Part shown: piece after piece, positions 14,190-26,600 of the stretch
Position numbering within the stretch: position 1 is the first letter of the stretch
How the letters are laid out: every line of letters starts with the position of its first letter
From: Opisthocomus hoazin
Taxonomy: Eukaryota; Chordata; Aves; Opisthocomiformes; Opisthocomidae
Direction of reading: 5' to 3'
DNA length: 64,000 nt
NCBI RefSeq assembly: GCF_030867145.1
Contig: NC_134414.1
Location: forward strand, 79,660,504 to 79,724,503
Program-made: the position numbers and the translations under genes
Notes under the pieces: generated by a model
The model's database searches: none
What the model saw: the letters and a program-made list of their open reading frames with translations, nothing else
What the model was told of the DNA's origin: nothing

Positions 14190-14320
14190 CTGAACTGAAG
14201 AACATCAATACACCCTCACCATGAAGGAAGGGATTATATGTTTTGATCAGATCACCCATTGATTGCCTGTTGAGATGTAAACCAAGTTCTTGAAGTTGTT
14301 CACTCAGACATTTTTCTCTT
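14190..14320 (-). mobile_element. Ancient CR1/L3-type LINE remnant
   Basis: Read on the minus strand, 14310-14215 encodes a degraded match to the C-terminal part of CR1-clade ORF2. QELGLHLNRQSMGDLIKTY and then FLHGEG correspond to the family pattern [24 protein letters not shown]. It is heavily diverged and much older than the other CR1 copies. It is the only CR1-clade remnant I see on the minus strand. Subfamily assignment (CR1 versus L3) is not possible by eye. Confidence 0.5.
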
Positions 14321-17300
14321 ATGTCTCAATTTACAAGCTTTTTCTACATCACTAGCTTTTCAACATGCTTTTAAAACATTATGAACAGAGCTACACATCC
14401 TATTTCAGTATGCTATACACAGTATATCATCCTATTCTGTGTCACATTACCTACTTCTGCAAGTCCTCTTTGGTCTGGTATATCCAGATTGCATGTTCAG
14501 GTGATTGTCCACTAGTGTGCCTAATCCTATTCACAGCAAACTGCTTTGAGGGTACAACCTCTTACACCCCCTTCCTCTTCTTCCTCAGCTCCCACTCCAC
14601 TTCTGCATGTGATAATCTGCCTTCCTTGTTCTTTGGCAGAATATGACAAAACCCAGATTATGTGACAGTGCAGGTTTCTCTGAATCATGAGAGCAGGGCA
14701 CTCTTCCTGTCCCTGTGTCATCTGCACGTTTCATTACCCGTGCGTTGGGAGTGGTGCAGAGCCCCACTGCAGCATGTCTAGTCAGTGATTCCACAGTGAC
14801 AGCTGTATTAGTGTATATTTGTGATCTTAGTATCGCTCAGTTACACCCCAGTTATTTCATCTGACATGTACTTGCCCAATGCTGTACAAAACTAATTTCC
14901 GGTCAAAACAGTCTAATGTCTTAAGAAAGTTACATCTATTTAACATATACAATTACTTTTATCAAATTTGTCTTCTCAGCAAAGACCAAGACCTGTTTTG
15001 CTTAATAAGGAAGCTTTCCAAATCTCCTTACATTGATCCATTCCTACTCTGTTGTAGTGTGATGCTCTGTCAGTTTTTCCCCTGTTATTTTGCCTATGAT
15101 CAATGTCAATCCAACAAACCTAATTATCCAAAAGGGTAAGTGAGGTGTCCTAAGGCTGGATCAACATTAACACCCCATTTTTCTTTCATTTCCACAGTAT
15201 TCCCAGATGTATTAACATAAGCAATGCAGAGATTGTCTCAGGTATCTTTGTGGGAAGTTACTTAGACCTGCTGATGCCAGCGTCCATGGAAAGGTGATTG
15301 TGAGGACAGCCTAATTCCACATCCTTTGGCTCCTGAAAGAGAAGAATGGGGATTTTAATGATACCATGAGGCCAGAGGAGCACTGGAGAAGGCATACAGC
15401 ATGGTGATACACACACTGCTGTTGGCTGGAACTGCTCAGATCAGTCCTACATGGTTGAAGGACTGGAGTTTAAGCCTTCAGCCCCAAAGAGTTGAACGTA
15501 CGAAGCCTGAAAAACGATGACTTCAGATAATTGTTACGCACCTCATGTCTTCACCACCGACAGGCTGACACCAGAGGGCTTGGGCACAGAGTCTTCAAAA
15601 GCCATAGGTAGGAGACTGCCAAAGAATGTGTCCCTTTGCTGCATACATTATGAACTTATTACACAAGGATAAATGTCTTCTGTTGGATGGTGAAGAGATC
15701 TGCACTAACTCATAAGAGGTTTTTCTTCTTCATCCCAGAGAAGATGGAAGTGATGCTGCTGCACTAGCCCCTCATACATGGCATAGCAGGGAAGTACCTT
15801 ACCTGATGGGTAGAGACAGAGTTAATAGAGTTGTCCACACCTGTTGCCCAATTTGACTTAGATTTGTACTCTTAATCACAATGAAATAAAGGTTCAAATT
15901 TTTCTTCGTAATGTTAGAAGCTCAGCCTATTTCTCCCGCCCATCATCATTCCAGAATCCCTTCCACTTTATCAAAACACCCACACATTTATGCTTCAGAC
16001 TGATTTATTTCTTAATATTTCTTTCAAGCCTCTTTAAACTACATTACTGAACCAATGCCAGTATCAGCTGTCTTTCTAAGGAAATGAATTTAAGTCATAT
16101 TCCCTCTTGTCCTCCTGCTCTTATTTCTCTGTCATGCTCTTCAGAAGTATGTATTTGCTTGGGACTGTTTTGAGAGCTCAGTGCTCTCTGAGTTTAAATG
16201 TAGCTATTGTTTGTCTTTTCCCAGTCTCGTAACTGCAGCTACTCCTGCAACAGCATTTAAGACTTAATCAAAAAAGAACAGCCATTTATAATTGCAAAAT
16301 TCACATTCAACATTGTCCTAAAGTTTGTTAGCCTCAGCCTACAATCATATTCTATGGTAGATCAAGTATTCTTAATTACTGTCAAAATTATCTTGAGCCT
16401 CTGAACTGGGACATGGCTGGATTTCATCTTTGCTATGAAAGCCAAAAACACTTGAGACCTTTCCTGCTGTTCCTCTGGCTGCCTGGCAGTGTGACATGTC
16501 TTTAAAAGTGGCAAACATTTGTCGCCAAACCACTCTGGAGCTGACTGGCCAACCTTTCTTCCCAGAAAGGGTCTCAGTAAGGGAAGGCACCTCGTTCTCT
16601 GACTTGAGGAAGCTGGCAGGCTTTATCCTCACCTTCTACGAAGGGCCAGAGCAGACTGCAGCACGTGGCCTGCATTAATCCCACCCCAGTTGCCACTCTG
16701 GGCACCTCTCGTTCACAGTTCATGCTCTTTGACTTTACAGTTGCTGCTGTAATACAGCACATTTTCAGCAGCGTCAGATACTGCTCCTACTTCATCACGC
16801 TAGAGATCGAGCCTAGAAATATAATTATTGATTTATATGTAGGATACCACTGTGAGCAGGAAAACAAATGATTCAGTGCCTCTGTCAGCATTAGTCTTAC
16901 TAAAATTATTGGATGAGTTCATTTTTACCTCTGTGCTCTTAGAGACGACCAGCTCGTTTTCCAGGCCAAAAAAGAAGACTATTATTCTAGGGGTGGGGGG
17001 GGGGGAATCAACTTCTGTTTTTACTTGGAATTTGAGGAGAAAAAAGGAAAAAGGTATTATAGTAATGGAACAAGCATTTCTTCCTTTTTACTTAATGCCT
17101 CAGAGCCAGGTAGGTCTCATTTCCCAGTCATCTACTCGTACAGTAATTTCACAGGAATTGGATTTGGGCGGGGGGGGGAGACTATTTGTGAGGAACAGGG
17201 AAAGGACTCTTGCCTGTGTTAACAGGGGTTATCCTCAAGATTTATTTTTCCAAGGGAGAAAAGGGTCTGCCTTCTAGTAAGAAGCAGCAAGGGCCGTAAC

Positions 17301-17781
17301 TGGCTGCCCTTCTAGGCAGCGTGGTCCCCCCATGAAGTGCTGTCAGGGACTCACCTGCCTGTGCTGATTTTAGCTTCTGCTATAGATAGACCAGGCCACT
17401 CAAAAGCACGTCCGTTTTCCTCAGCAGCATCCGCTCATTTACTAAAAACAAACCTCCTGCAAATCCCACTCCCCAATATGCAAGCAAGTGTTCCAGAAAA
17501 TAATTCAACTTCAACATCTACTGGCATCAAATAATCCTTGAGCAGCAAGGGAGTGATTAATTATCATCTAACCCTGCCTGCCTTTAGCCTCCAGTCTCTT
17601 TCCTGCTGCCTGTGCTCTGGACTTCAGGGAATGGCCTAAAGGGAACCTGGACGAGTGGGGATTCCCATTTGATGTTTCCTTCCTTAAATCTTTCCCCCCC
17701 TCAGGCTTTAGGAATAACAGGCTATACATATATTTGCACATAGGTTAATATTATAAGGAAGCATATGTATTTGCTTCTGTC
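14321..17781. other. Intergenic DNA, no gene seen
   Basis: No supported gene. Two G-runs (16991-17006 and 17169-17178) and ordinary AT-rich sequence. Several frames of 60-140 codons overlap here in both directions without family resemblance. Confidence 0.4.
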
Positions 17782-17816
17782 TCAGTGTCTGATGCATTTT
17801 AAGCATCAGACACTGA
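17782..17816. repeat. Perfect 14-bp inverted repeat, 7-nt loop
   Basis: The left arm TCAGTGTCTGATGC (17782-17795) and right arm GCATCAGACACTGA (17803-17816) are exact reverse complements around the loop ATTTTAA. The right arm ends within a few bases of the 5' end of the CR1 copy that follows, so the hairpin marks the insertion junction. Confidence 0.95.
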
Positions 17817-17817
17817 T

Positions 17818-18990
17818 GAGCCGTGGATGTTGTCTACCTTGACTTCAGCAACGCTTTCGACACAGTCTCCCATGATATCCTCCTAGGGAAGCTGAGGAAG
17901 TGTGGGCTAGATGAGTGGTCGGTGAAGTGGATAGAGAACTGGCTGAATGGCAGAACTCAGAGGGTTGTCATCAGCGGCGCTGAGTCTAGTTGGAGGCCGG
18001 TGACAAGTGGTGTCCCTCAGGGGTCAGTACTGGGCCCAGCCTTGTTTAACTTCTTCATCAACGACCTGGATGAAGAGCTAGAATGTACCCTCAGCAAGTT
18101 TGCTGACGACACCAAACTGGGAGGTGTGGTAGATACACTAGAAGGCTGTGCTGCCATTCAGCGTGACCTGGATAGGCTGGAAAGCTGGGCAGAGAGGAAC
18201 CTGATGAGGTTCAACAAGGGCAAGTGCAGGGTCCTGCACCTGGGGAGGAACAACCTCATGCACCAGTACAGGCTTGGGGTGGACCTGCTGGAGAGCAGCT
18301 CTGCGGAGAGGGACCTGGGAGTCCTGGTGGACGACAGGTTAACCATGAGCCAGCAGTGTGCCCTGGCTGCCAAGAAAGCCAATGGGATCCTGGGGTGCAT
18401 CAAGAAGAGTGTGGCCAGCAGGACGAGGGAGGTTCTCCTTCCCCTCTACACTGCCCTGGTGAGGCCTCATCTGGAGTACTGTGTCCAGTTCTGGGCTCCC
18501 CAGTTCAAGAAAGATGAAGAGCTACTGGAGAGAGTCCAGCGGAGGGCTACAAGGATGGTGAGGGGACTGGAGCATCTCCCCTACGAGGAGAGGTTGAGGG
18601 AACTGGGCTTGTTCAGCCTGAAGAAGAGAAGGCTGCGAGGGGACCTTATAAATGCTTACAAATATCTGAAGGGTGGGTGTCAGGAGGATGGGGCCAAGCT
18701 CTTTTCAGTGGTGCCCAGTGACAGGACAAGGGGCAATGGGCACAAACTGAGGCACAGGAAGTTCCGTCTGAACATGAGGAAGAACTTCTTCCCTCTGAGG
18801 GTGACGAAGCCCTGGAACAGGCTGCCCAGGGAGGTTGTGGAGTCTCCCTCTCTGGAGATATTCAAGACCCGCCTGGACAAGATCCTGTGCAGCCTACTGT
18901 AGGTGACCCTGCTTCAGCAGGGGGTTTGGACTAGATGACCCACAGAGGTCCCTTCCAACCCCTACTATTCTGTGATTCTGTGATTCTGTA
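17818..18990 (+). mobile_element. CR1 LINE, 5'-truncated, relatively young
   Basis: A second CR1 copy in sense on the plus strand, truncated at the reverse-transcriptase motif A. Its 3' end differs from the copies at 9-11 kb and 59-61 kb: TTTGGACTAGATGACCCACA, then CCTTCCAACC, then direct repeats of CTGTGATT ending near 18988. It therefore belongs to another CR1 lineage. The open frame and clean 3' repeats suggest lower age than the other copies. Confidence 0.95.
17823..18902 (+). pseudogene. CR1 ORF2 C-terminal fragment, still open (359 codons)
   Basis: One uninterrupted 359-codon frame encodes the C-terminal half of CR1 ORF2. It starts in motif A ([15 protein letters not shown]) and runs through [11 protein letters not shown], the catalytic FADDTKLGG (about 18094), the [10 protein letters not shown] segment, [10 protein letters not shown], the [18 protein letters not shown] segment and the conserved [14 protein letters not shown] tail. 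The endonuclease and the N-terminal reverse-transcriptase motifs are missing, so it cannot act alone. The ATG at 17823 is the Met before DVVYLDF and is not a natural start. I class it as a transposon gene fragment and not a host gene. Confidence 0.9.
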
Positions 18991-21900
18991 ACAATACTTG
19001 TTTTTTAAGTTCTCTTTAAGGCAGAAATGGCATCACACTACTATTGCATATGGTTACATTCTCAGTACAGGAATCTGTATCAAAAAAAAAAAAAGCTTTT
19101 AACTCCATCTCCCTGGGGTTGAGACCAAGAATGAGAAGTTTCAGCTGAAGTGTATCATTCAAAGTTTCAAGAAAGTGAAAAGTGTTTACCTAGCGCACAT
19201 CTTAACAATCGTATGAAAGATTGCATAGCTGATTATTTTTTTAGCGCAGACTAGACCATAAGCATCTTGCACATTAGTGAGCACTTACACACAGTGAGTG
19301 GTAGAATTAGGAATGCTCCTCTCTGTTTTCATGAAGGTTACTCACAGAAGTACCACTTCAGAGCGACAGCCTATCCCTTGAAACAGAGCAAAAGCCCCAG
19401 GAGGCAGCAAGCACTGTAAAGCCCTGAAGCTCTCCTAGTAGAGGAACAAGTAGGTCCTTTGTTCTCCTCCAGACCTTTTCCCTTCTCGCAGATATATCTA
19501 AGGGTTTACGTCCCATCTGAACTTCCACGATGTTTGCAATAGTATAGTTTCACCAGTTACAGCTTCCAGTGAGTGAGAAATCCTTTGAATAAATCTTACT
19601 GATTTAAGCATTAGTAAGGTAGTTGAACATAAAATAACTTCTGATGGCCTTCGTGTGCATGCAATGTAAAGAACAAGCTGTAGGCACCGCTATCTTCATA
19701 TAAATGGCATCCCTTAAAATAAAAGGGTAGGTACAAGTAGCATTGTGTTTAGATATGGAGATCTGCAGGATTAGGAACATTGAGTATCACGGCTGTAGGT
19801 CCATACACAGCCAGTTTGGAGGCCAGACCTTTCTCCGTGGCTCAGAGGACCACAAGTCAACCAACAGCAGCCTGGATTTCCCTCCTTCCTCCCATTCTCC
19901 TGAAGTAACACACTTAAAGGGCTTCTGTGTGAATCTTGTGTGTTGTAGTGGAGTGAGGCAACTGTAAATAAGGAAGCCTCAGATCTGCTGGGTGAGCCAT
20001 ATTAAAAAGACTTGAAAATGTAGCCTTAGAACAATGTCCTCCCCTCCCATTTCACTGATGTCTAAAAGCACGTCACAATCACTTTTTGGGCTAACCAGGC
20101 ACAGGGGGACCCAGAGAAGAGTATGTGAAAACTCTCATTTACATGACCTGTGAAACGTGGTTGTGTGCTTGTCTTCTGCAGAGACAGGCTCCCTGTTTTG
20201 ACCAGAGGTTCTCTCCCCTCTTCATACTTGCTCCCCTCTTGCTGATTCCCTTTCTCCCCACTTTTCCAGCAAGTCCGTTCTGCTGGTCCTTCCAGGGGAG
20301 CCGTGGTTCCTCCTGCCACTTTGCCACAGGGTCCAGCACAACTGAAGCTCAGCGCTGGGGAGGAGGTAAACAGGCAGCTTTTCTCCCTGCTGCCCACTGA
20401 CACGACTATTTCATCGGTATACGACATGCAGTATTCCCACGTTGAAGCACAGGTGAGTTAAAAATAATTCTGTCAAGGGCATACTGCTTCATACTCGTAC
20501 TGGTGTTCTCTGTTTTCATAGTCACGTGGCACGAGATTAAAATATATCAAGACCTGTGTGACAGCCAAAATCTTTCAGACACCTTTACCCTCCTTTGCAA
20601 TAAAGGAGGGGAGGAAACCTGCACACTGGTGTAATCAGTCTGTACAGGTACAATAAACCACGCAGTACAGAGGCGGCCAAGTATGCTATTCGGAAACGGC
20701 TTACAAATTAGATTTGTCAGAGTTTGGGGTCAGCTCTTGCCTTAGCTCCCAAGCCTTTTTTTAATGAACTGTCTCTCTGAAAGAAACATAAAGTGTTCCT
20801 TTCAGATGTGCGTTCAAGAACCTATTTTTTGCTTATTTCACAAAAGCTGCCTGTGTGTTTGAGCTGCTGAGCTTTCTGACATCTTGCCCTTGAGTGAGCC
20901 ATAATTTATAAAAATCCAGTTCAGTGCTGGGCAAGGAAGGGAAGGGCACCCTGGGAACAAAGAGCTGCAACTAACCTGAGTGCTGGAAACCATCACCTGA
21001 TGGCTGCTTATCTTAAACATTGGATTTACTTCGTTAAGTGACTAGACAATCATCTCAGGCATTAGAGCAAGGTGTTAAATATAGCACCGATGCTCCCCTC
21101 TTTAGTAACCATCCTCACCGCCCAAAATGATGGCCTAGAGCCCAAGAATTTCACAGTGCTGCTCTGCAGTGCAAGTTCGGGATTTACCAGCCCATCCTCC
21201 CATTTCCCTGGGGAGAGAGCTCCACGTTGTGGAGGAACGCGCACGGTGAGCAACAGAAATAAGGGATGCTGAAAAGAGAAAGCATTGCACAACAATTACT
21301 CTGCTATTTCACTAATCACTTTTTCTTGAGGGCAGTGTCAGACAGAAACTCTAATCTCTGTCTTTCAAGGAGGGTAGATTTATGATAACAACATTGTTTT
21401 ACTGTACTCTTCCCAAGCATGTCAACACTGTTAGAGAAAGGTATAGCACAGAAATGGGGAAAGGGCAAGTCGTCCCAGTTCAGCCAGCTATTTAAATACC
21501 TATCCAGCTAAGCTGAAGTTAAGTTTAGACATCTTGGAATCACAGGCACAGATCAGCACGCAGCAACAACTAAACCTGAAGTTAGCAAATATTTTCATCT
21601 TGCTGAAGCAGTAATTTACTTAGAAAGTACATGTACTAGAATTTTCTATGCTGTCATTTCATATCTGTTTAGTTCCTCTATCCATTTTAGACATCAAAAT
21701 CTAAACTGGCCTATTCTAAGGCACATACTTACCTCCCTTATTTTTAAGAAAAGGTAGTAAAGGAGGCCCTGTCTATTAGTTAATTGAAATGCAGGATATG
21801 GAATCAGAGTGCCATGACCTTTAGAAATGAAGCTGTACAGTACCATGAAATTTTGTTTATGTGCGGTTATTGAGTGACATTCTGTTGTGCCAATTTTGCA

Positions 21901-22544
21901 CCCAGCAAAAACTTAAATTAACAAAAACATAAATTAACAAAAACATTTCTTCCACCCTGTTAGTGACAGTGGCCAGCCTGTTCCCTGTGACACCTTTTCT
22001 CCTGAGGTCAAATTCTGCCACCCCTGGGTGGCGTGCAGTTTTTAATCTCAGAATCACCTCCTCTCATCACCATTGCTGACCTACACATTTTCTCTCTGGC
22101 TTTGAGTGTCCCTTCTTTTGCCTCTGACAATCTAACCACCCTTTTCCTGCTCACGATCCGTTCCTTCCCTTACTATTGACAGGTCAGCCATCATTTTTTT
22201 CACTGTCCTTTAATCTTCTGTGTTTATACTCCATCAAAGCTTAGCAAGCGATAAGCCTCTCCCTCCTTCCCACTCTGACACTGTAGCTGGGGCCCATTTC
22301 CTTGTCACTTTATAGTGCGCTTAGATGCTGAAAAACAGATACCGAGGCAGCATCTTACAAATAAGATGAACCTTTAACAAAAGAAAAGGCATATATGAGG
22401 AAGGTTCGCCTCTTAGTCAGGCTGCTCAAACTAGAAATTCAATGAAATATTATGTTTTCTTCCCAAACTCTTAAAGACTGATACCTTTAAAACTACCCAC
22501 AAATCAGATGACTTTCTCAGCTATTTAATTTAGTCTAATACTAT
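18991..22544. other. Intergenic DNA, no gene seen
   Basis: Unique-looking sequence with no exon I can support. Frames of 60-120 codons near 20.1-20.4 kb overlap in both directions and show no recognisable domain. Confidence 0.4.
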
Positions 22545-22785
22545 GATTAGTAATCTACAGGGGGACGGAGACACCATCCTTCTCATTGTCAAGAAAAGCA
22601 TAGGGGCCTCAGCAAGGGAGGCAGGGGGATGGATGAACCCACATGCCAGCTTGTCCTTGAGCTCCTCCGCTAATTCAGAGAGCGACAAGGCATAGATGTG
22701 CCCACAGGGCACCGCCTTTCCTGTCGTCATGTCAATGGGGCAGTCGTATGGGCAATGGGGTGGTACAGTTTCTACCAGCAGTGGC
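22545..22785 (-). pseudogene. Ty3/gypsy pol fragment (start of reverse transcriptase), decayed
   Basis: On the minus strand, starting at about 22780, the frame reads LVETVPPHCPYDCPID, then GHIYALSLSELAEELKDKL, then ACGFIHPP and EAPMLF. This follows the start of Ty3/gypsy reverse transcriptases in order: LPPHRPYDCxIDL, GRIYPLSxPEL, LxKGFIRPSxSP and APVLFVKKKDG. The KDG and then VDY of the next motif are visible but in shifted frames near 22570-22552, and an in-frame TGA lies just upstream of the match (22787-22789), so it is a fossil. I see no protease, integrase or catalytic YxDD nearby. Ty3/gypsy (Metaviridae) is a retrotransposon group; a vertebrate retrovirus is less likely because of the YDCPID and IYxLS patterns. 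Confidence 0.75.
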
Positions 22786-23301
22786 CCTTTTCACCCCTTC
22801 TTTCCATCTGCCTTCAGCCTCTGGGATGAGGAGTGTGGTTGGATGGCACCCACTTCGATGGGCTGCTCTTCTGGGGTTGGTAGGGGAGGACATGGCAAGG
22901 CTCCTCCAAGGGTCCAGGCACGCTCCTCTCTGGTGCACCAGTTGCCACTTCCAAGCAGCTGGTATCTGCTGAGTGGGCCCCTGAGTGGGCAGCAAAGATT
23001 GGCTGCATCTGACTAATTCTACTGTTCTACTAGGTACTATCCTGTACCCTTACGTTCTGCATGAGGAGATGCCAGTCCATGATAATACCAGGAAGAAAGT
23101 CACTCAAACTCTGTAAAGTGTCATATAAAATCCTATTCATTCAATCTAATGCTATAAAGAAAGATAGACGAGTATAGATAACATTATGTCCCTTTAAATG
23201 CTGGGAACCTCGAGTCATGCAACATCAAACAGGCCTCTGATGCATGCATAAGCGCACCATGCAGACCCTGTCCATGGGAAAGGTTCCACCATTTTGATTA
23301 T
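22786..23301. other. Flank of the Ty3/gypsy fossil, nothing identified
   Basis: On the minus strand this would be the protease/gag side of the element, but I find no aspartic-protease D-S/T-G motif or zinc knuckle in any frame. The sequence is GC-richer up to about 23010 and AT-richer beyond. Confidence 0.35.
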
Positions 23302-23675
23302 TGTCATGGTTTAGCCCCAGCCGGCAACAAAGAACCACGCAGTCGCTCTCTCACTCCTCCCCCATCCCACCGGGAGGGGGAGGAGAATTGGAAGGAAAAG
23401 GCAAAACTTGTGGTTGAGATAAAAACGGTTTAACAGAATGGCAAATGGAGAAGAAAATAACAACAAGAATATGGAAAAAAAATATACAGAGTGCAATTTT
23501 CTCACCATCTGATGCTCAGCTCACTGCTCGATGCTCGGCTCACTCCCGAGTAGCAGAATTACCCCTCCCCAGCCAGCTCCCCTACCTAAATACAGAGCAC
23601 ATCCTGATCGGCTAGTCTGGATCAGCCCACCTGGCTTCTTGTGAAAATTAACCCTAGCCCAAGCTATTATGGGAT
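23302..23675 (-). mobile_element. ERV LTR, internally deleted, minus orientation
   Basis: It starts TGTCATGGTTTAGCCCCAGC, continues with a CCCATCCCACCGGGAGGGGG segment and TGTGGTTGAGATAAAAACGG. This is the reverse complement of the 3' part of the LTR at 42.9-43.5 kb, whose sense strand reads TTTATCTCAACCCACGAG, then CCCATCCCACTGGAGG, then GGTTAAATCACG. The far end (AATTAACCCTAGCCCAAGC, about 23648) matches a degraded form of the other terminus. At about 374 bp against about 646 bp it has lost its middle. No internal retroviral genes flank it, so it is a solo LTR. Confidence 0.75.
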
Positions 23676-26600
23676 TTTCTTACAAGAAAACAACTCCAGT
23701 CATCATGTCTACTGCCAAACAGAAAAGACGCTCACAGGAGACCTTCTTGCTGCACTGTTAGATAAGGGCAGGGACATGGAGGTGGTGTGGTCGCCAGTAC
23801 CAAGTGGGAACGGTTGCAGCGAGCTGACCAAGGCTGTCCTGCAGCCAAGGGGTACGTGCAGCACGGCACGAGCCTGAAGGCCAACCTGTACGTGCAGCAA
23901 AGCACAGACCTGGGCCTATTCAGGTTGACTGTTTTGTGGATCTTGAACTCCTCAGTGTACAACGGTCTGCCGGTCAGGACCACTGCACCTTGCCCAACTC
24001 CAGCCGAGTGGTTCAAGGAGCTAGGGAGCAGAGGTTGCTCCAGGTGCGGGGGTGTGAAAGCAGGAGCAGAGCTACTCCGGAAGCGAAGGAGAGCCGGGAG
24101 CTGAGGGCGACCACAGTGTAGGCAGTGCCTTCACCAACACAGCACAGTCCTTGAGCTGGGTGAGCATGGTAGGGTGGTGACAGACAAAGGCAAAGTCACA
24201 AGTCAGGTCTGGGGTGAGTCTTGGAGATGCAAACAACAGTTCAGGCAGTCAGGGACCTGGCTGGGAGCACACTCCACTGTAACGTAGCTTACAGCCAGGC
24301 CCAAGCTTCAGTGGAGCTCCTGAATCAATGGGCAGAGAGTGTGGGTGGGGGTCCCACCTGGGGCTGGTCAAGGCAAGACATGCCTACAGCGGTCCTCGTG
24401 GCCCCGGGAGCAACATAGTCCAGCTGTCCTACAGGGTATTCAGCTGCTAAAGAAAATGGCAATCCCATCCACCTGGACCCCTAAGCCGTCTGACACCTTT
24501 CAGCTTCTCCAAGAAGCTGAGGACCTCTGCCTCATAGCAGCCTCCTTCCTGACTTCCACCCAGCTTGTACAGGTACAGTGATTCACAGCTTTATGATACA
24601 ATATTGCTATGTCAGCATATACTTTCACTACAGGGCAATAATTAAAATTGCATGGGAAGGCTAAATTTGGACATTTCTTTTCTGAACCATCATTTTAAAC
24701 ATACTTTGTGTTCAAACCACATGGGCCATCTAAACTGGCCAGACTGTCAAACTAACTGACTATAAAAACACATATGCAATGGTTAAGTTGCTGATTCAGT
24801 TTCCAGCTGTTTCTTATACTGAAGATAGTTTCACAGCAAAGACTTTGTTCATTTAATTCTAGCGTATAGATAGAGGGTCAAAGTTAATGATTACTGGTGC
24901 ATAAAAGTTCAAGAAACTATCCTGATTTCCTCTTTCTCCTACACGTCACTTCAGTGTAGGAGAGCTATTGCAGTAATATTTAAGTGTCTGACTAGAAAGG
25001 AGATAGAAAGTACAAAGTTTCCCCCCCTCAGAAACATTAGTCACTGGAACACAGGTAAGCAACCAGAAAATACGTAGCAGAGTAGAACAGGAGAAGAGCT
25101 TGAAGTTTGAAAAAAAAAAAATCCAAGAACAAACTCCCACTGAAAAAAAGGCAGAGAGGGACCTCCAGAGAAGAAGAGGGACTCTGTCAACACTCAAATA
25201 ACAAGCAAAAATCCGTAGCCAAAATGACAGTTTTCCCAGCTGTTAGGTTTTGTATGAACGACGCAGATTGTGGTTCTTGCCACGGGATGACAGGAGATAG
25301 ACCTAAAGCTCCCTCTGATGGAGGAAGCACCTCTGAACACCACCCCAAAGGACAGTGGGAGCTTAGCAGCAGCAACGCACGGAAATATTTACACCCAGGT
25401 CACCTCTAGGCAGGGCTGAAGGGCTGGACGGCTGCCTAGAAGGGCCGGAGAAGACGGATAAACGCTACTTGCAATTTCTCCAGGGTGAGCATCTGTCCCC
25501 ACAGGTTCCCCAGCTCTTCCCCTAGCAGCCAGCCAGGAACTAGCATAGCTCGGCCCATACAAAGATATTTCCTGTGATAAAAGAGAAACCCTTGTCACAT
25601 ATGCACAGAGTGCCATTTGGCCATTCAAATGTTGTCATGCTATTTTGGGATGCAGAGAAGTGCCGCTTCCTCCTTGGCAGTGTGGGAGAAGATCCACCGA
25701 GTCAGCAGTCCTCAGATTGCTTATCTACATCCCCCTCACCAGAAGTGCACTCTGGATTTTGGGTGCTCTTCCCACATAAGAGTTGCTCTGGGATGGGTGG
25801 AGGGGGAGTGCTGGCTGGAGTGCAGTGGGGGACATGGCAAGGAGAGGGCAGAGGGAGAAGGGCGCGGAGGTGCTCCTCACAGCCAGGCTGAGAAAGGAAG
25901 CAGGAGAACTCTGTGACTGCTGCAAGCCACAGAGCCAGACCGGGGCTCCTCAGCAGGGACACCAGGACCAGAGACAATAAGAGAAGGCGGCTTTACCCAA
26001 CAGCTCTCAAAATCCACGGATTGCCTCAGCCACGCTTCTTGGTGCTGCCTGTCTTCTCACTCAGAGGGAACTCTTTAAGCACTTCTTCATCTCCTGGCTC
26101 TGTTCCCAGACCATGTTCTTGCTCGTCTCCCTCTTCTGCTCATCTCTCAGCAGCTCCCCAGGGACAGGCCACCTTCACTCACTAGGAGATGTATTCCCCA
26201 GGTCTCTAATGCACCAACCATTATCAGTTTGAGAATAGCCATGCTAAAATGCCATGTCCTCTCCAAAGATTGTAAACAGCAGCCCACAGCCCAGGCCCAG
26301 CCCAATTAATTAATTAAGATGTATGGCTTTACTGAAGAAAATTATTGTCAGTCAGCGAGACAACCAGGCGAGATAAGAAAAGCACACACAAAAAGAAGAG
26401 TGAAATTGTTCACTCAAACTAGTTATTAACTCAAGGCCTCAAGAGAAAACCACTACTGTGAAAGTTAGAAAACTGAGGGAAAAAAAACCCAGAAGGCAGT
26501 TAGAAGACAGCAATTCAGCAAGACAGAGGATTCATTTGCTCCGAGGAGCAACAACGGGTGTTTTCCCACATGACTGATAACTGTGTGACCAACGAGAACA

